Shown here piece after piece: positions 8,420 through 16,579 of a stretch of DNA of 64,000 nucleotides. The stretch comes from Stackebrandtia albiflava (lineage in GTDB: Bacteria > Actinomycetota > Actinomycetes > Mycobacteriales > Micromonosporaceae), in NCBI RefSeq assembly GCF_007994225.1, contig NZ_VLLL01000010.1, forward strand, positions 115,843 through 179,842. The letters run 5' to 3'. The position numbers and the translations under genes were made by a program. Each line of letters starts with the position of its first letter. Within the stretch, counting starts at the first letter, position 1. The notes below the pieces were generated by a model that was given only the letters and a program-made list of their open reading frames with translations, was not told the DNA's origin and did not search any database.

Positions 8420-9646
8420 ATGCCGGACAACCCGTGGCGTGACCCGGCCTTCCTGCGGCTGTGGGTCGGCACCACCGCGTCCGGGCTCGCCACCTGGGCA
8501 CTGCCCTTCGTGCTCGGACTCGGCCTGCTCACCGGCGACCTCACCGCCGGCTTCCTCGGCGTCGTCCTCGCCGCCCGGACCGTCGGCTTCCTCATCGCGG
8601 TACCCGTCGCCGGAATCCTCGCCGACCGGTACTCCCGGCGCGGCGTCGTCGCCGTCGCCGGACTCACCGCCGCGGTCGCCGCCCCGGTCATGACGATCGG
8701 CCTGGCCGTACACCCCTCCCTGGTGCTCGCCGCCGCCGCCGTCACCGGCATCGGCCAGGGCGCGTGCCGTCCCGCGTTCCAGGCGCTCGTGGCCGAAGTC
8801 GTACCGGAGAAGGCCAGACAGCCGGCGAACGCGGCGATCACCCTGGCCGTCCGGGTCACCGTGCTGGCCGCGCCCGCCCTGACCGTCCTGGCCTCCCGGT
8901 GGTGGGAGGTGCCCGGCCTCATCCTCGCCACCGGAGTGCTGTGGTTCCTCGCCGCGGTCGTCCCGCCACGCGGCGCGCGGACACGTCCGGCGGTCCCCGC
9001 GCACCGCCCCGGCATCGTGGCCGACTTCGTCGCCGGCCTCGCCGAGGCCCGCCGCCACCCGTGGTTCCTCGCCGGACTCGGAGCGCTGGCGATGGTCACC
9101 ACGACCGGCTACTCGGTGACCGCCATCGGACTCCCCATGGTCAGCCGCGACACCTTCGGCGGTGAGGCGCTGCTGACGGCGGCCACCACCGCCTACACCC
9201 TGGGAGCGGTGGCCGGTGCGGTGCTGTTGAGCCGGTGGCGCCCGCGCCGGGCGGGCAGGGCCGCGTTGACCGGGCTCGCCTGCTACGCGCTCGCACCCCT
9301 GAGCCTCGCGACCTCACCGTGGGAGTGGCCCGTCGTCACCGCGTACCTGGTGGCCGGACTCGGTATCGAACTGTTCAACGTCCCGTGGTTCACCGCCACG
9401 CAACGGGAGGTCGCACCCGACAAGCTCGCGCGGGTGTCCTCACTGGACTTCCTGCTGTCGTACGGGCTCGCCCCGGTCGGCCTGGCGCTGCTCGCGCCCG
9501 CGATGGCGGCGTGGGGACTGGTACCGGTGCTGATCGGTTGCGCGGTGTGCTGCCTCGCCGGTCCGCTGCTGGCCTCCCTCGCCCCCGGAGCCCGCCACCT
9601 CGCCACACCCCGCACGGCCGCGACACCCGCCGACAGGGTCCCGTGA
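8420..9646 (+). CDS. MFS transporter, possible metallophore exporter
   Basis: A 408-residue major facilitator with about 12 hydrophobic segments and the loop 2-3 signature GILADRYSRR. ATG 8420 has AAAGGAG 5 bases upstream. The gene is divergent from the FecCD-type importer. That arrangement is typical of siderophore export/import pairs (EntS-like exporters), so export of a metal chelator is a reasonable inference, but no biosynthetic genes are present in the window. Confidence 0.85.
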   Translation: MPDNPWRDPAFLRLWVGTTASGLATWALPFVLGLGLLTGDLTAGFLGVVLAARTVGFLIAVPVAGILADRYSRRGVVAVAGLTAAVAAPVMTIGLAVHPSLVLAAAAVTGIGQGACRPAFQALVAEVVPEKARQPANAAITLAVRVTVLAAPALTVLASRWWEVPGLILATGVLWFLAAVVPPRGARTRPAVPAHRPGIVADFVAGLAEARRHPWFLAGLGALAMVTTTGYSVTAIGLPMVSRDTFGGEALLTAATTAYTLGAVAGAVLLSRWRPRRAGRAALTGLACYALAPLSLATSPWEWPVVTAYLVAGLGIELFNVPWFTATQREVAPDKLARVSSLDFLLSYGLAPVGLALLAPAMAAWGLVPVLIGCAVCCLAGPLLASLAPGARHLATPRTAATPADRVP

Positions 9647-9723
9647 CCGCCCGGAGCGGAATTCCGCAGAAATCCTCACCGCGGATGTCGAGAAACCCGG
9701 CCCGGCTCCGTCACCGGGGTGTC

Positions 9724-9742
9724 GGCGGCGGAACCCGCCGCC
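9724..9742 (+). promoter_or_regulatory. Short perfect hairpin in the leader of the DGPF gene
   Basis: GGCGGCGG and CCGCCGCC pair around a 3-base loop, 5 bases upstream of the ribosome-binding site ACGGAGG of the next gene. It could end transcription from the MFS gene or shape the leader of the DGPF-gene mRNA. Confidence 0.4.
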
Positions 9743-9761
9743 CGAGACGGAGGATGACACC

Positions 9762-10172
9762 ATGGCCAAGTACCTGTTGCTCAAGCACTACCGGGGCGGA
9801 CCGCGACCGCACCCCAACGCCGAGGCGTCCATGGAACAGTGGACACCGGAGGAGATCACCGCGCACATCGACTTCATGAACCGGGTCGCCGACGACCTGC
9901 GCGAACGCGGCGAGTTCGTCGACGCCCAGGCCCTCGCCCCCGAAGGCGAGTTCGTGCGCTACGGCGGCGAGGGCAGGCCACCGGTCACCGACGGACCCTT
10001 CGCCGAGACCAAGGACCTCATCGCCGGATGGATGATCATCGACGTCGACTCCAAGGAGCGGGCCCACGAGGCCGCCGCGTACCTGTCCTCGGCCCCCGGC
10101 CAGGGCGGGAAGCCGCTGCACGAGTGGATCGAGGTCCGGCCGTTCCACGGAGGACCGCCGGTCGTCGAATGA
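9762..10172 (+). CDS. YCII/DGPF-domain protein
   Basis: A 136-residue protein of the YCII-related (DGPF) family. It begins MAKYLLLKHY and carries the namesake motif in VTDGPFAETKDLIAGW. DGPF proteins are the standard genomic partners of ECF42-group sigma factors, and the next gene encodes such a sigma factor. Their biochemical role is not settled. The ferredoxin-like fold suggests binding of a small ligand and a possible signalling link to the sigma factor. ATG 9762 has a good ribosome-binding site (GGAGG). Confidence 0.92.
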   Translation: MAKYLLLKHYRGGPRPHPNAEASMEQWTPEEITAHIDFMNRVADDLRERGEFVDAQALAPEGEFVRYGGEGRPPVTDGPFAETKDLIAGWMIIDVDSKERAHEAAAYLSSAPGQGGKPLHEWIEVRPFHGGPPVVE

Positions 10173-10192
10173 CGACAGCCCCTCGGAGGTGA

Positions 10193-10222
10193 GAGCGTGT
10201 GGCCGGTACCGGCCACACGCTC
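10193..10222. promoter_or_regulatory. 30-base perfect palindrome between DGPF and sigma factor genes
   Basis: GAGCGTGTGGCCGGT at 10193-10207 is followed without spacer by its exact complement to 10222. It sits between the DGPF stop and the sigma-factor ribosome-binding site. In RNA it would form a long stem. In DNA it is a symmetrical operator candidate. Confidence 0.6.
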
Positions 10223-10259
10223 CGCCCGTTCGTCCGACCGTGACAGGAGACCGACCCCG

Positions 10260-11432
10260 ATGATCACCCCTCGACTGCTGCGAGAACTGGCACCGCAGGT
10301 ACTCGGCGTCCTGGTGCGGCGCGGCGCCGACTTCGCCACCGCCGAGGACGCCGTCCAGGAGGCACTCGTCGAGGCGGTGCGCCGTGACGCGGCCCCCGAC
10401 GACCCCAAGGCCTGGCTCATCACGGTGGCCTGGCGCAGATTCCTCGACATGCGGCGCTCGGCGTCGGCCCGGGCGATGCGCGAGGTGACCGTGACGAGCC
10501 GCCCACCCGCCGGCCCCACCGAGCAGACCGACGACACCCTGCTACTCCTGAGCCGGTGCTGCCACCCCGACCTCACACCCGCGTCCGCCATCGCGTTGAC
10601 CCTGCGCGCGGTCGGCGGCCTCACCACGGCGCAGATCGCGCGGGCGTTCCTGGTTCCCGAGGCCACCATGGCGCAACGCATCTCCCGCGCCAAACGGACC
10701 CTCGGCGGCGCGCGATTCCAGCGGCCCGGTGAGGTCGGGGCGGTCCTGCGGGTCCTGTACCTCATGTTCGACAACGGATTCGCCGGCGCCCGCGACCGGG
10801 GCGACGGAATCGGCGACACCGACCTGGCGGCCGAGGCCATCCGCCTCACCCGGCAACTGGCCGCCGCCGAACCGGGCGACCCCGAGATCGCCGGACTCCT
10901 CGCGCTGATGCTGCTGCACCACGCCCGCCGCGCGGCACGTTTCGACGCGGCCGGCGACCTGGTGCCGTTGCCGCGCCAGGACCGCTCCAGATGGGACACC
11001 GACATGATCGCCGAGGGCGTGGAGGTGCTGCAACACGCGCTGGCCCGCGACCGGCTCGGTGAGTACCAGGCACAGGCCGCCATCGCAGCCCTCCACGACG
11101 ACGCGCCGACCGCCGAGGAGACCGACTGGCCGCAGATCCTGGAGTGGTACGACGAACTGGTGCGGCTCACCCCGGGCAACCCGGTGGTCGCCCTCAACCG
11201 CGCCGTGGCGGTCGGGCACGTCGACGGGCCGCTCGTGGGACTGCGACTCGTCGAAGAACTCGACCCCGGCCTGCCCCGCCGTGACGCGGTCGCCGCCTAC
11301 CTGGAGGAACGCGCCGGAAACCACGCCGCCGCGGCCCGCCGGTACGCCGTCGCCGCCGAGACCGCCGCGAGCGTCGCGGAACGCGCCCACCTGCTGAAGC
11401 AGGCGGCCCGCCTGAACCGGCCCGCTCACTGA
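10260..11432 (+). CDS. ECF42-type RNA polymerase sigma factor
   Basis: A 390-residue sigma factor. The N-terminal half has sigma region 2 (FATAEDAVQEALVEAV ... DDPKAWLITVAWR) and region 4 (GGLTTAQIARAFLVPE). The long C-terminal half is the ECF42-specific extension, with LYLMFDNGF, LALMLLHHARR, a TPR-like stretch and ALNRAVAVG. ECF42 members lack a classical anti-sigma factor, and the C-terminal domain is thought to take part in control. ATG 10260 has AGGAGA 9 bases upstream. Pairing with the DGPF gene is the standard arrangement for this group. Confidence 0.92.
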   Translation: MITPRLLRELAPQVLGVLVRRGADFATAEDAVQEALVEAVRRDAAPDDPKAWLITVAWRRFLDMRRSASARAMREVTVTSRPPAGPTEQTDDTLLLLSRCCHPDLTPASAIALTLRAVGGLTTAQIARAFLVPEATMAQRISRAKRTLGGARFQRPGEVGAVLRVLYLMFDNGFAGARDRGDGIGDTDLAAEAIRLTRQLAAAEPGDPEIAGLLALMLLHHARRAARFDAAGDLVPLPRQDRSRWDTDMIAEGVEVLQHALARDRLGEYQAQAAIAALHDDAPTAEETDWPQILEWYDELVRLTPGNPVVALNRAVAVGHVDGPLVGLRLVEELDPGLPRRDAVAAYLEERAGNHAAAARRYAVAAETAASVAERAHLLKQAARLNRPAH

Positions 11433-11534
11433 CGGTCCGCCGTCTCCCGGGCGGCCTGCTCACACGTCGCATGTGGACCGGCCGCGCGGGCGGGCTCACG
11501 GGACCGTTCCGGTTCGACCGGGACCATGGGCAGC

Positions 11535-11555
11535 TCACATGTGACGTAGGTCACG
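11535..11555. promoter_or_regulatory. CRP-like site upstream of the second ECF sigma gene
   Basis: TGTGA-CGTAGG-TCACG (11540-11555) matches the CRP/FNR-family consensus TGTGA-N6-TCACA at 9 of 10 defined positions. It overlaps the palindrome TCACATGTGA (11535-11544). It lies 45-66 bases before the start codon, where a cAMP-receptor-type protein could act. Confidence 0.55.
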
Positions 11556-11600
11556 GGAACCGTATCGGCTCCGTGGACAGGTACAGATGTGGAGACAGGT

Positions 11601-12236
11601 ATGCGCGCGAGGCTTCGCGCCGGCGACTACGACGCGTTCGAAGAACTCTTCAACGAACACCTCCGATCGGTCTACCACCACGCGTATCGGCTCACCGGGA
11701 ACCGCGCGACGGCCGAGGACGTCGCCTCGGTGACGTTCCTGGAGGCGTGGCGACTGCGCGAACGACTGGACGCCGACGACGACGCCGGGCCCCCACGCGC
11801 CTGGCTGCTGGGCATCGCCACCAACGTCGCACGCAACGTCCGCCGCTCCGCCCGCAGATACGGCGACGTCCTGGCGAGACTTCCGAAGCCCGAGGTCGCG
11901 CCGGACCACTCCGAGGAGGTCGTGGCGCGCATCGACGACCGGGAGAGGCTGGCGGCGAGCCTGGCCGCCCTGAAGAGACTACGAAGGCCCGAACGCGAGG
12001 TGCTGACGCTGTACGTCTGGTCCGAACTGGACTACGCGCAGATAGCGGAGGCGCTCGGCATCCCCGTCGGCACCGTGCGCTCCCGGCTGTCGCGGGCGCG
12101 CCGCAAGCTGGCCCGAATCGTCACCGACCGTGCCGCCACACCTTCAGAAAGAAACCGGGAACTCGAACCCCGCCCCGGACAGCTAAAGAGTGACCGCGCC
12201 ACCGCGGTCCGGCCCGCCCAGGAGATCGCGCGATGA
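11601..12236 (+). CDS. ECF sigma factor (SigE-like) coupled to a membrane partner
   Basis: A 211-residue sigma-70 family protein. Region 2 runs from DYDAFEELFNEHLRSVYHHA through GNRATAEDVASVTFLEAW, and region 4 has LDYAQIAEALGIPVGTVRSR. The start ATG 11601 is preferred over GTG 11589 because GGAG lies 6 bases before it. The stop overlaps the next start (ATGA). The next gene is a CU044_5270-type single-pass protein of the kind often found beside such sigma factors, so it probably anchors or inhibits this one. A CRP-like site lies upstream. Confidence 0.9.
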   Translation: MRARLRAGDYDAFEELFNEHLRSVYHHAYRLTGNRATAEDVASVTFLEAWRLRERLDADDDAGPPRAWLLGIATNVARNVRRSARRYGDVLARLPKPEVAPDHSEEVVARIDDRERLAASLAALKRLRRPEREVLTLYVWSELDYAQIAEALGIPVGTVRSRLSRARRKLARIVTDRAATPSERNRELEPRPGQLKSDRATAVRPAQEIAR

Positions 12237-13357
12237 ACACCGACCCGCAACACACAGACCGGCCAGACCGGGAGGAACTACTCCGGATGCTTCCGGGACT
12301 GGCGGAGCACGACCTGGGCCGGGGCCGCACAGACCAGCTACAGGAGTTCCTGATGAGTGAGATCAAAGATTCGGGTACCGCACCGAAACCGCGTAGGGGG
12401 TTGACGCCCCGATTCGGCTTCGCCGCCGCGGCGACGGCCGGCGTCGCCGCCGTGGCCGTGGCCGCCGTGGTGATCGGCACCGGTGCCCTCGGCACGGACG
12501 AACCGGCGCAAGAGGCGCAGGAGTCGTCGGACACCGCACTGACCCCCGTCGGTCAGACCTTCGAACTGGCGGCCTCGTACGCCGCCAACCAATCGTTCGA
12601 GACACCCGGCGAAGACCAGTGGATCTACGTCAAGACACGGGGCCTGGCCACCGGATCCGTCGCGCAGGACAAGGGACAGGACCCGGACACCGTCTTCGAG
12701 GAGTGGACCTCGGTCGACGGCACCGAGCTCGCCGCGATCGACCCCGAAACCGGTGAGCTGTCCGTGTGGGAGCAGGAGAACTACTACCCGTTCCTGTCCA
12801 CACTGCCCACCGATCCGGAGCAACTGCTGGAGGTGTTGCGGGAGGACATCACGCAGAACACCGGAGACAAGGGTGATTCGCCCGCCGACTCCGGGGAATC
12901 GCCGGAGCCCGGGATCGACGACGGATCCGGTGGCGACCAAGAGGGCGCCGACGTGGGCGAGGGCACCGGCGAAGAGGCGCCGATGACCGAGGAGGACATC
13001 AACGCGGAGCTGTTCAGTCGTGTCATCGGTGCTCTCGGCTACAACCTGTTGTCGCCGGAGGTCACCGCGGCGCTGTGGCAGGCTGCGGCACTGATCCCGG
13101 GGGCCACCGAGATGGAGACGGTGACCGTCGACGGTCGCGAACTCCTCGCGGTCGGCCGTATCCAGGAGGGCTGGCGTTTCGAGCAGCTGCTCGTGGACCC
13201 CGAGAGCTACGAGTTCGTGGGTATCCGTTCGGAGGCGGTGAAGGACCACACCTTCGACGGCGGCAACGGACCGGTCGAGATCGCCGAGGGGGAGGTGCAG
13301 TTCGAGATCATCCGACTGGACGCCGCCGTGGTGGACGAGCCCGGCGAGACCGGCTGA
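12233..13357 (+). CDS. CU044_5270-type single-pass membrane protein, sigma-factor partner
   Basis: A 374-residue protein with an acidic cytoplasmic head (about 1-60), one Ala/Val-rich membrane helix (about 63-86) and a large extracellular part. The extracellular part contains a very acidic low-complexity linker (about 215-255, rich in E, D, G). The layout matches the CU044_5270 family, which sits beside ECF sigma factors in actinobacteria and probably restrains them. No zinc-binding anti-sigma motif (HxxxCxxC) is visible in the head, so if it is an anti-sigma factor it is a non-zinc one. It is coupled to the sigma gene by ATGA and followed by a strong hairpin. Confidence 0.75.
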   Translation: MNTDPQHTDRPDREELLRMLPGLAEHDLGRGRTDQLQEFLMSEIKDSGTAPKPRRGLTPRFGFAAAATAGVAAVAVAAVVIGTGALGTDEPAQEAQESSDTALTPVGQTFELAASYAANQSFETPGEDQWIYVKTRGLATGSVAQDKGQDPDTVFEEWTSVDGTELAAIDPETGELSVWEQENYYPFLSTLPTDPEQLLEVLREDITQNTGDKGDSPADSGESPEPGIDDGSGGDQEGADVGEGTGEEAPMTEEDINAELFSRVIGALGYNLLSPEVTAALWQAAALIPGATEMETVTVDGRELLAVGRIQEGWRFEQLLVDPESYEFVGIRSEAVKDHTFDGGNGPVEIAEGEVQFEIIRLDAAVVDEPGETG

Positions 13358-13367
13358 CCTTCGTGAC

Positions 13368-13407
13368 GAGTGGCCGGTGAGTGGAATCGCCCACCCACCG
13401 GCCACTC
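13368..13407 (+). terminator. Hairpin ending the ECF sigma/partner operon
   Basis: Perfect 12-base arms GAGTGGCCGGTG (13368-13379) and its complement (13396-13407) lie 11 bases after the stop codon. Confidence 0.75.
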
Positions 13408-13409
13408 CC

Positions 13410-13772
13410 CGTTCCGCCCCGGCTTGGAGAAAGCGGCCACCGGTGGGCGGCTCGTGTACGGCGTCCAAACTGTCATCCACAGAGGAACCCGGTTCCGCCT
13501 CGGCCACGCCCGGTCACCACCCCGGTCCGGAAATCCCCTGAGCGCCACGACCCGAGCGCCCGGGCGCGACGCCGGCGGAACGCGGCGCGTGAACGCCCCG
13601 GTACGGTCTCAGCCCGAACCCGGCCCGTCACCCGTATCCGGGTTCGGTGAGAGGGTAGGCGCGACAGTGACCGATGGATGCCATCCTTTGGATCTGAAAG
13701 CGGTTCTCCGGAACGGAATGGCCTGATCGGCTTTTCCCTCGTCGTGAAGACTCCGCTTGGAGGGCGGATCCG
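13410..13772. other. Gene-free stretch at the left border of the immunity island
   Basis: No convincing coding region is seen. Short frames here have poor codon pattern and no ribosome-binding site. Composition becomes less GC-rich toward 13650. I read this as the left border of the accessory island. Confidence 0.5.
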
Positions 13773-14222
13773 ATGGTTAGAAACTCTGAAGTTCTTGACG
13801 TGATGGTGTCGGTGATTCTTGACCGGCGCCCATCGAACCGTGCCGTGGAGCTCGCCGGCCGTGGCATCACTGCGGAGGCGGCGAGCACTCAATGGATGCT
13901 AGCCGAAGGAAAGCCGTTGTTGAACGGCCATGAGTTGGCCGACGTCTTGATAGCCCAAGGTGAGATCGTGGACCGGTTTGTCGAGCTATGGCGGAAGTTC
14001 GACCAGGGAGAAATCTCCTTGAAAGGCTTCGAAGCCGATCTTGAGAATGTGGTGATTTCGTTTGAGGATTGGCTCCGTTCCGCCCGCGTCATGACGGCAG
14101 GAAGACGTTTACCAGCACGTGGCGACGCTGGAACGGTTGCCATAGGCAGCCGTCTGTTCAGAGAAGTATCCAAAGGCCGCACGAATGACCCACTCGGACA
14201 TCGGGGGCAAGCCACGCGTTGA
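13773..14222 (+). CDS. Unknown protein at the start of the immunity-type island
   Basis: A 149-residue soluble, mainly helical protein that I do not recognise. ATG 13773 has GGAGGG at 8 bases. Residues 1-105 look well ordered (ILDRRPSNRAVELAG, LIAQGEIVDRFVELW, KGFEADLENVVISFEDWL). The last 40 residues are Arg/Gly-rich and may be out of the original frame or a degraded tail. Codon use is less GC-biased than in the flanking core genes. By position it could be an orphan immunity protein. Confidence 0.6.
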   Translation: MVRNSEVLDVMVSVILDRRPSNRAVELAGRGITAEAASTQWMLAEGKPLLNGHELADVLIAQGEIVDRFVELWRKFDQGEISLKGFEADLENVVISFEDWLRSARVMTAGRRLPARGDAGTVAIGSRLFREVSKGRTNDPLGHRGQATR

Positions 14223-14251
14223 GCCGGTACCAGGACATCCCCAGGTGGGGC

Positions 14252-14279
14252 TATACCGCCACGCGGTCAGCGCGGTATA
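14252..14279. promoter_or_regulatory. Inverted repeat before the barstar-like gene
   Basis: TATACCGC (14252-14259) pairs with GCGGTATA (14272-14279) across 12 bases, 16 bases before the preferred start codon. It is a candidate operator or leader stem. Confidence 0.4.
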
Positions 14280-14295
14280 CCCGGTACGGTGGCTC

Positions 14296-15063
14296 ATGAG
14301 TTATCGGTTGTCTTCGGAAGGTGCCGTTCTGGGGCACTTCGACGAGGTGGACGGTTTCTTCGTCGGTCGTTCGAGTCCTTATCGGCCCTTCGATGAGTGG
14401 GAGGGCGAAGGGCCGTGGGAACGGGTCGTGACGTTGAGAGGCTTCACACCGGCACCTGGCTTCGACCCCGCCTCCCTGCTGGAAGAGGTCCGACTGGAAG
14501 TACTCGACTCCGCAGGCGAACTCATGGGTGGCTACTTGCTTTGGGGCGTCACGTTGATCGAGGCGGCCGGAGACGTCACCTTCAGCGGAATCAAGAGTAG
14601 ATTTCCCGCTGCGGGCTGTCGCGATATCTGGGATCGCTGGAGAACCGAGCCCCGTGATGAACTGGGTGGGTGGGAGGCGCTACCCCTGAGTCGTCAGTCG
14701 GATTGGCTGGACAATGTCCGGGTCAGTGCGATGACGCGGCCGGGATTCTCAAGGCGGCCGGACTCCACCGACGCCGTATCGATCGATGGCGCATCGATCA
14801 GCGAGTCGACCAGTTTCTTTCTGGCGCTGGGTGAAGCGGTCAACGGGCCGCGCGGGTACTTCGGGGGCTGCCTGATGGCGCTGCGTGAGTGCTGCCATGG
14901 TGGTCACGGCGCTCCCCGTGGCTTTCGACTGGTGTGGCGGCGGGCTTCCCTGTCTCGTGCGCGAATGGTAGACCTCTTCGACACTGCTAGTGGCCCGACG
15001 ACCGAGTTCGACATCCTGGTCTCCAACCTCATGACGGACGGGGTCGATCTTCTGCTGGAATAG
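14296..15063 (+). CDS. Barstar-family immunity protein with an N-terminal extra domain
   Basis: The last third of this 255-residue protein (from about residue 165) is a barstar fold: VSIDGASISESTSFFLALGE, the signature GPRGYFGGCLMALRECC and FRLVWRRASLSRARM. Barstars neutralise barnase-type RNase toxins by plugging the active site. The first 160 residues form a separate domain that I cannot name (YRLSSEGAVLGHFDEVDGFF at its start). The start is uncertain. ATG 14296 lies after an inverted repeat, while ATG 14185 has an AAAGG upstream and would overlap the preceding gene. No barnase-like toxin is present nearby, so it is an orphan immunity gene. A decayed partial copy is at 16503-16579. Confidence 0.8.
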   Translation: MSYRLSSEGAVLGHFDEVDGFFVGRSSPYRPFDEWEGEGPWERVVTLRGFTPAPGFDPASLLEEVRLEVLDSAGELMGGYLLWGVTLIEAAGDVTFSGIKSRFPAAGCRDIWDRWRTEPRDELGGWEALPLSRQSDWLDNVRVSAMTRPGFSRRPDSTDAVSIDGASISESTSFFLALGEAVNGPRGYFGGCLMALRECCHGGHGAPRGFRLVWRRASLSRARMVDLFDTASGPTTEFDILVSNLMTDGVDLLLE

Positions 15064-15580
15064 ACGGATTCAAGAAGGCGGCACATGCCCTGTGCAGTGT
15101 GGCGCATGATTCCTTCACTGCAGAGGAGCTCACGTGGACAGGGCGCGGTTGTCGCAGCTGCTCGTCGGTGATCACGAGGCCTATTCGATGGCGGTTGCGG
15201 CGCTGGAAGCGGGAGCGGCCTTCAAGGTCTGGGATATTGGGATGCCTCCTAAGGACCTGCTTGCCGTGCTCGTAAACAGGGAACGAAGGGCTCGGCGCTC
15301 ACGGCAACCGACCATCGGCCTATCTGAAGCCATCGCCGCGCTCCGTGAATATTCCGGTGCTGAAGTCTTCCTCGGGTTCATAGATGACCGTGACCGGGAT
15401 GGCTACCGCTACCAGGTGGTCCTGGATGAGACATCGAGCAGGGTGATCTGTTGCGTTGGAGTGAAGTTTTCGGACTCCGGTTCGATGGCTCACGGTCAGC
15501 GGTCGGACCTTGACGAATGAGACAAGAGACCGATCGGCATGACCGGGAGCAGGTTGCGCGATCATCTCGGCCGACAACGA
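15015..15580 (+). repeat. Tandem duplication, left copy (barstar 3' end plus small gene)
   Basis: This block, from the last 49 bases of the barstar gene through the 128-residue gene and its 60-base trailer, recurs at 16531-17094 with high identity except around 15075-15118. Confidence 0.9.
15134..15520 (+). CDS. Unknown small protein, duplicated (copy 1)
   Basis: A 128-residue soluble protein of unknown family. GTG 15134 has GAGGAG 5 bases upstream. It begins MDRARLSQLLVGDHEAYSMA, has a central REYSGAEVFLGFIDD and ends QRSDLDE. A second copy at 16648 is about three quarters identical. Divergence clusters at residues 30-60, and the YSGAEVFLGF and VVLDETSSRVICC segments are unchanged, as expected for immunity proteins that diversify only at the toxin-facing surface. 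Position next to barstar and the paralogue support an immunity role, which is an inference. Confidence 0.75.
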   Translation: MDRARLSQLLVGDHEAYSMAVAALEAGAAFKVWDIGMPPKDLLAVLVNRERRARRSRQPTIGLSEAIAALREYSGAEVFLGFIDDRDRDGYRYQVVLDETSSRVICCVGVKFSDSGSMAHGQRSDLDE

Positions 15581-15671
15581 GGCCGCAGCTGAGAGCCGCA
15601 ACCCTCGGCATTCGCTCCGACGTCATCTGAACGGCTTGACTCGCAACGGAAGTCGAGTCCGCCGCTGCGCC

Positions 15672-15762
15672 GGTGTCCACGTACCATCTCGCAGGTGGCG
15701 GATCGGCGGTCCGGTACCCGGGCGTGTCGGGGAAGCGAGTGGCACCGTCGGACGTGAAAACG
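15672..15762 (+). repeat. Dispersed 90-base repeat, copy 1
   Basis: GGTGTCCAC at the left to GTGAAAACG at the right recurs at 19089-19177. The stretch GTGTCGGGGAAGCGAGTGGC is identical in both copies. Here it is intergenic, ahead of the HEAT-like gene. The other copy forms the end of a coding frame. Confidence 0.85.
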
Positions 15763-15810
15763 ACTGGGGACGGGGGCTGGATTGGAAATGTTCAATGACG
15801 ACATAACCTC

Positions 15811-16365
15811 ATGGAGAGTGGTCAGGCCGTGACACCTAGAGGCCGGGAGTGTATTTTGTCCTTGGTCGTATACCCGGGAGGAAGGAAGCCTGGTAACGGA
15901 GAGGATATACTGAGGCATTTCGGAGTTGAGGACGGAAAGTCCTTGGGCAAGGAATTGCTTAGGGACGCGATCCTGAACAAGGATGCTATCGACGTCGAGT
16001 TGGCGCTGATTGTTGTTAATACGTTCGGATTTGAAGATGCGCATCGAGAGTTCTTGGTGGAGCTGAGTTATGCCGATTGGCATCATAGCCACGAAGACGT
16101 GGTGTCAGTGCTTGGTAGGCTCCGCCATCCCGATACGATCGATGCGATTTTTCGAGCGACTCAATGGATTCCCCGGTATCTTGATTACGATGAGAGTCGC
16201 GCATTGGCGACTAAGGCGATATGGGCGCTCTCGTATATGCCTGGAACACGTGCACACAATGCGTTGTGTAGCTTGTTGGAATCAGAGGATCAGATACTTC
16301 GGAACAGGCCGAAGCTCGGCTACGCGATCGCGCTAGGCGTGGCGTCGTTTAATGGAGTAACATAG
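15811..16365 (+). CDS. HEAT-repeat-like protein of low GC content, possible immunity protein
   Basis: A 184-residue helical protein. Repeating helix pairs are visible (HEDVVSVLGRLRHPDTIDAI, then ATKAIWALSYMPGTRAHNAL), as in HEAT/armadillo-type immunity proteins. Many codons end in A or T (for example ATA, GTT, TAT), unlike the core genes, so it is probably recently acquired. The start is uncertain: ATG 15811 has no ribosome-binding site, and GTG 15829 has a distant GGAG. It sits between the two copies of the tandem duplication and so may have been inserted there. Confidence 0.65.
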   Translation: MESGQAVTPRGRECILSLVVYPGGRKPGNGEDILRHFGVEDGKSLGKELLRDAILNKDAIDVELALIVVNTFGFEDAHREFLVELSYADWHHSHEDVVSVLGRLRHPDTIDAIFRATQWIPRYLDYDESRALATKAIWALSYMPGTRAHNALCSLLESEDQILRNRPKLGYAIALGVASFNGVT

Positions 16366-16502
16366 CCGACTTTATGGTTTATTGCATATGCGGAGAGTTG
16401 TCTGTGTGCCTGGAGCTCCTGGTGTGCAACGCCACGCGCAAACGGTAGGTGGACGACCTGTTGAAAAGACACGGACCTCTCTTTGAGACGGAGTCCGCGC
16501 GA

Positions 16503-16579
16503 GCGGTCAATGGGCCACGCTAGTACTTCGCCTGGTCTCCAACCTCACGACGGACGGGGTCGATCTTCTGCTGGAATAG
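16503..16579 (+). pseudogene. Internally deleted remnant of the barstar gene
   Basis: Bases 16503-16530 match the barstar signature region at 14836-14863 (coding AVNGPRGYF) but carry an in-frame TAG. The sequence then jumps directly to the gene's 3' end, where 16531-16579 matches 15015-15063, ending in GVDLLLE and stop. About 150 bases between the two are missing. It shows that the duplication originally included barstar and that this copy has decayed. Confidence 0.85.

Noticed and set aside
11555..11580. GGGAACC as the -35 of an autoregulated ECF promoter
   Set aside because: No -10-like sequence is found at a usual spacing of 16-18 bases, so the match is not sufficient.
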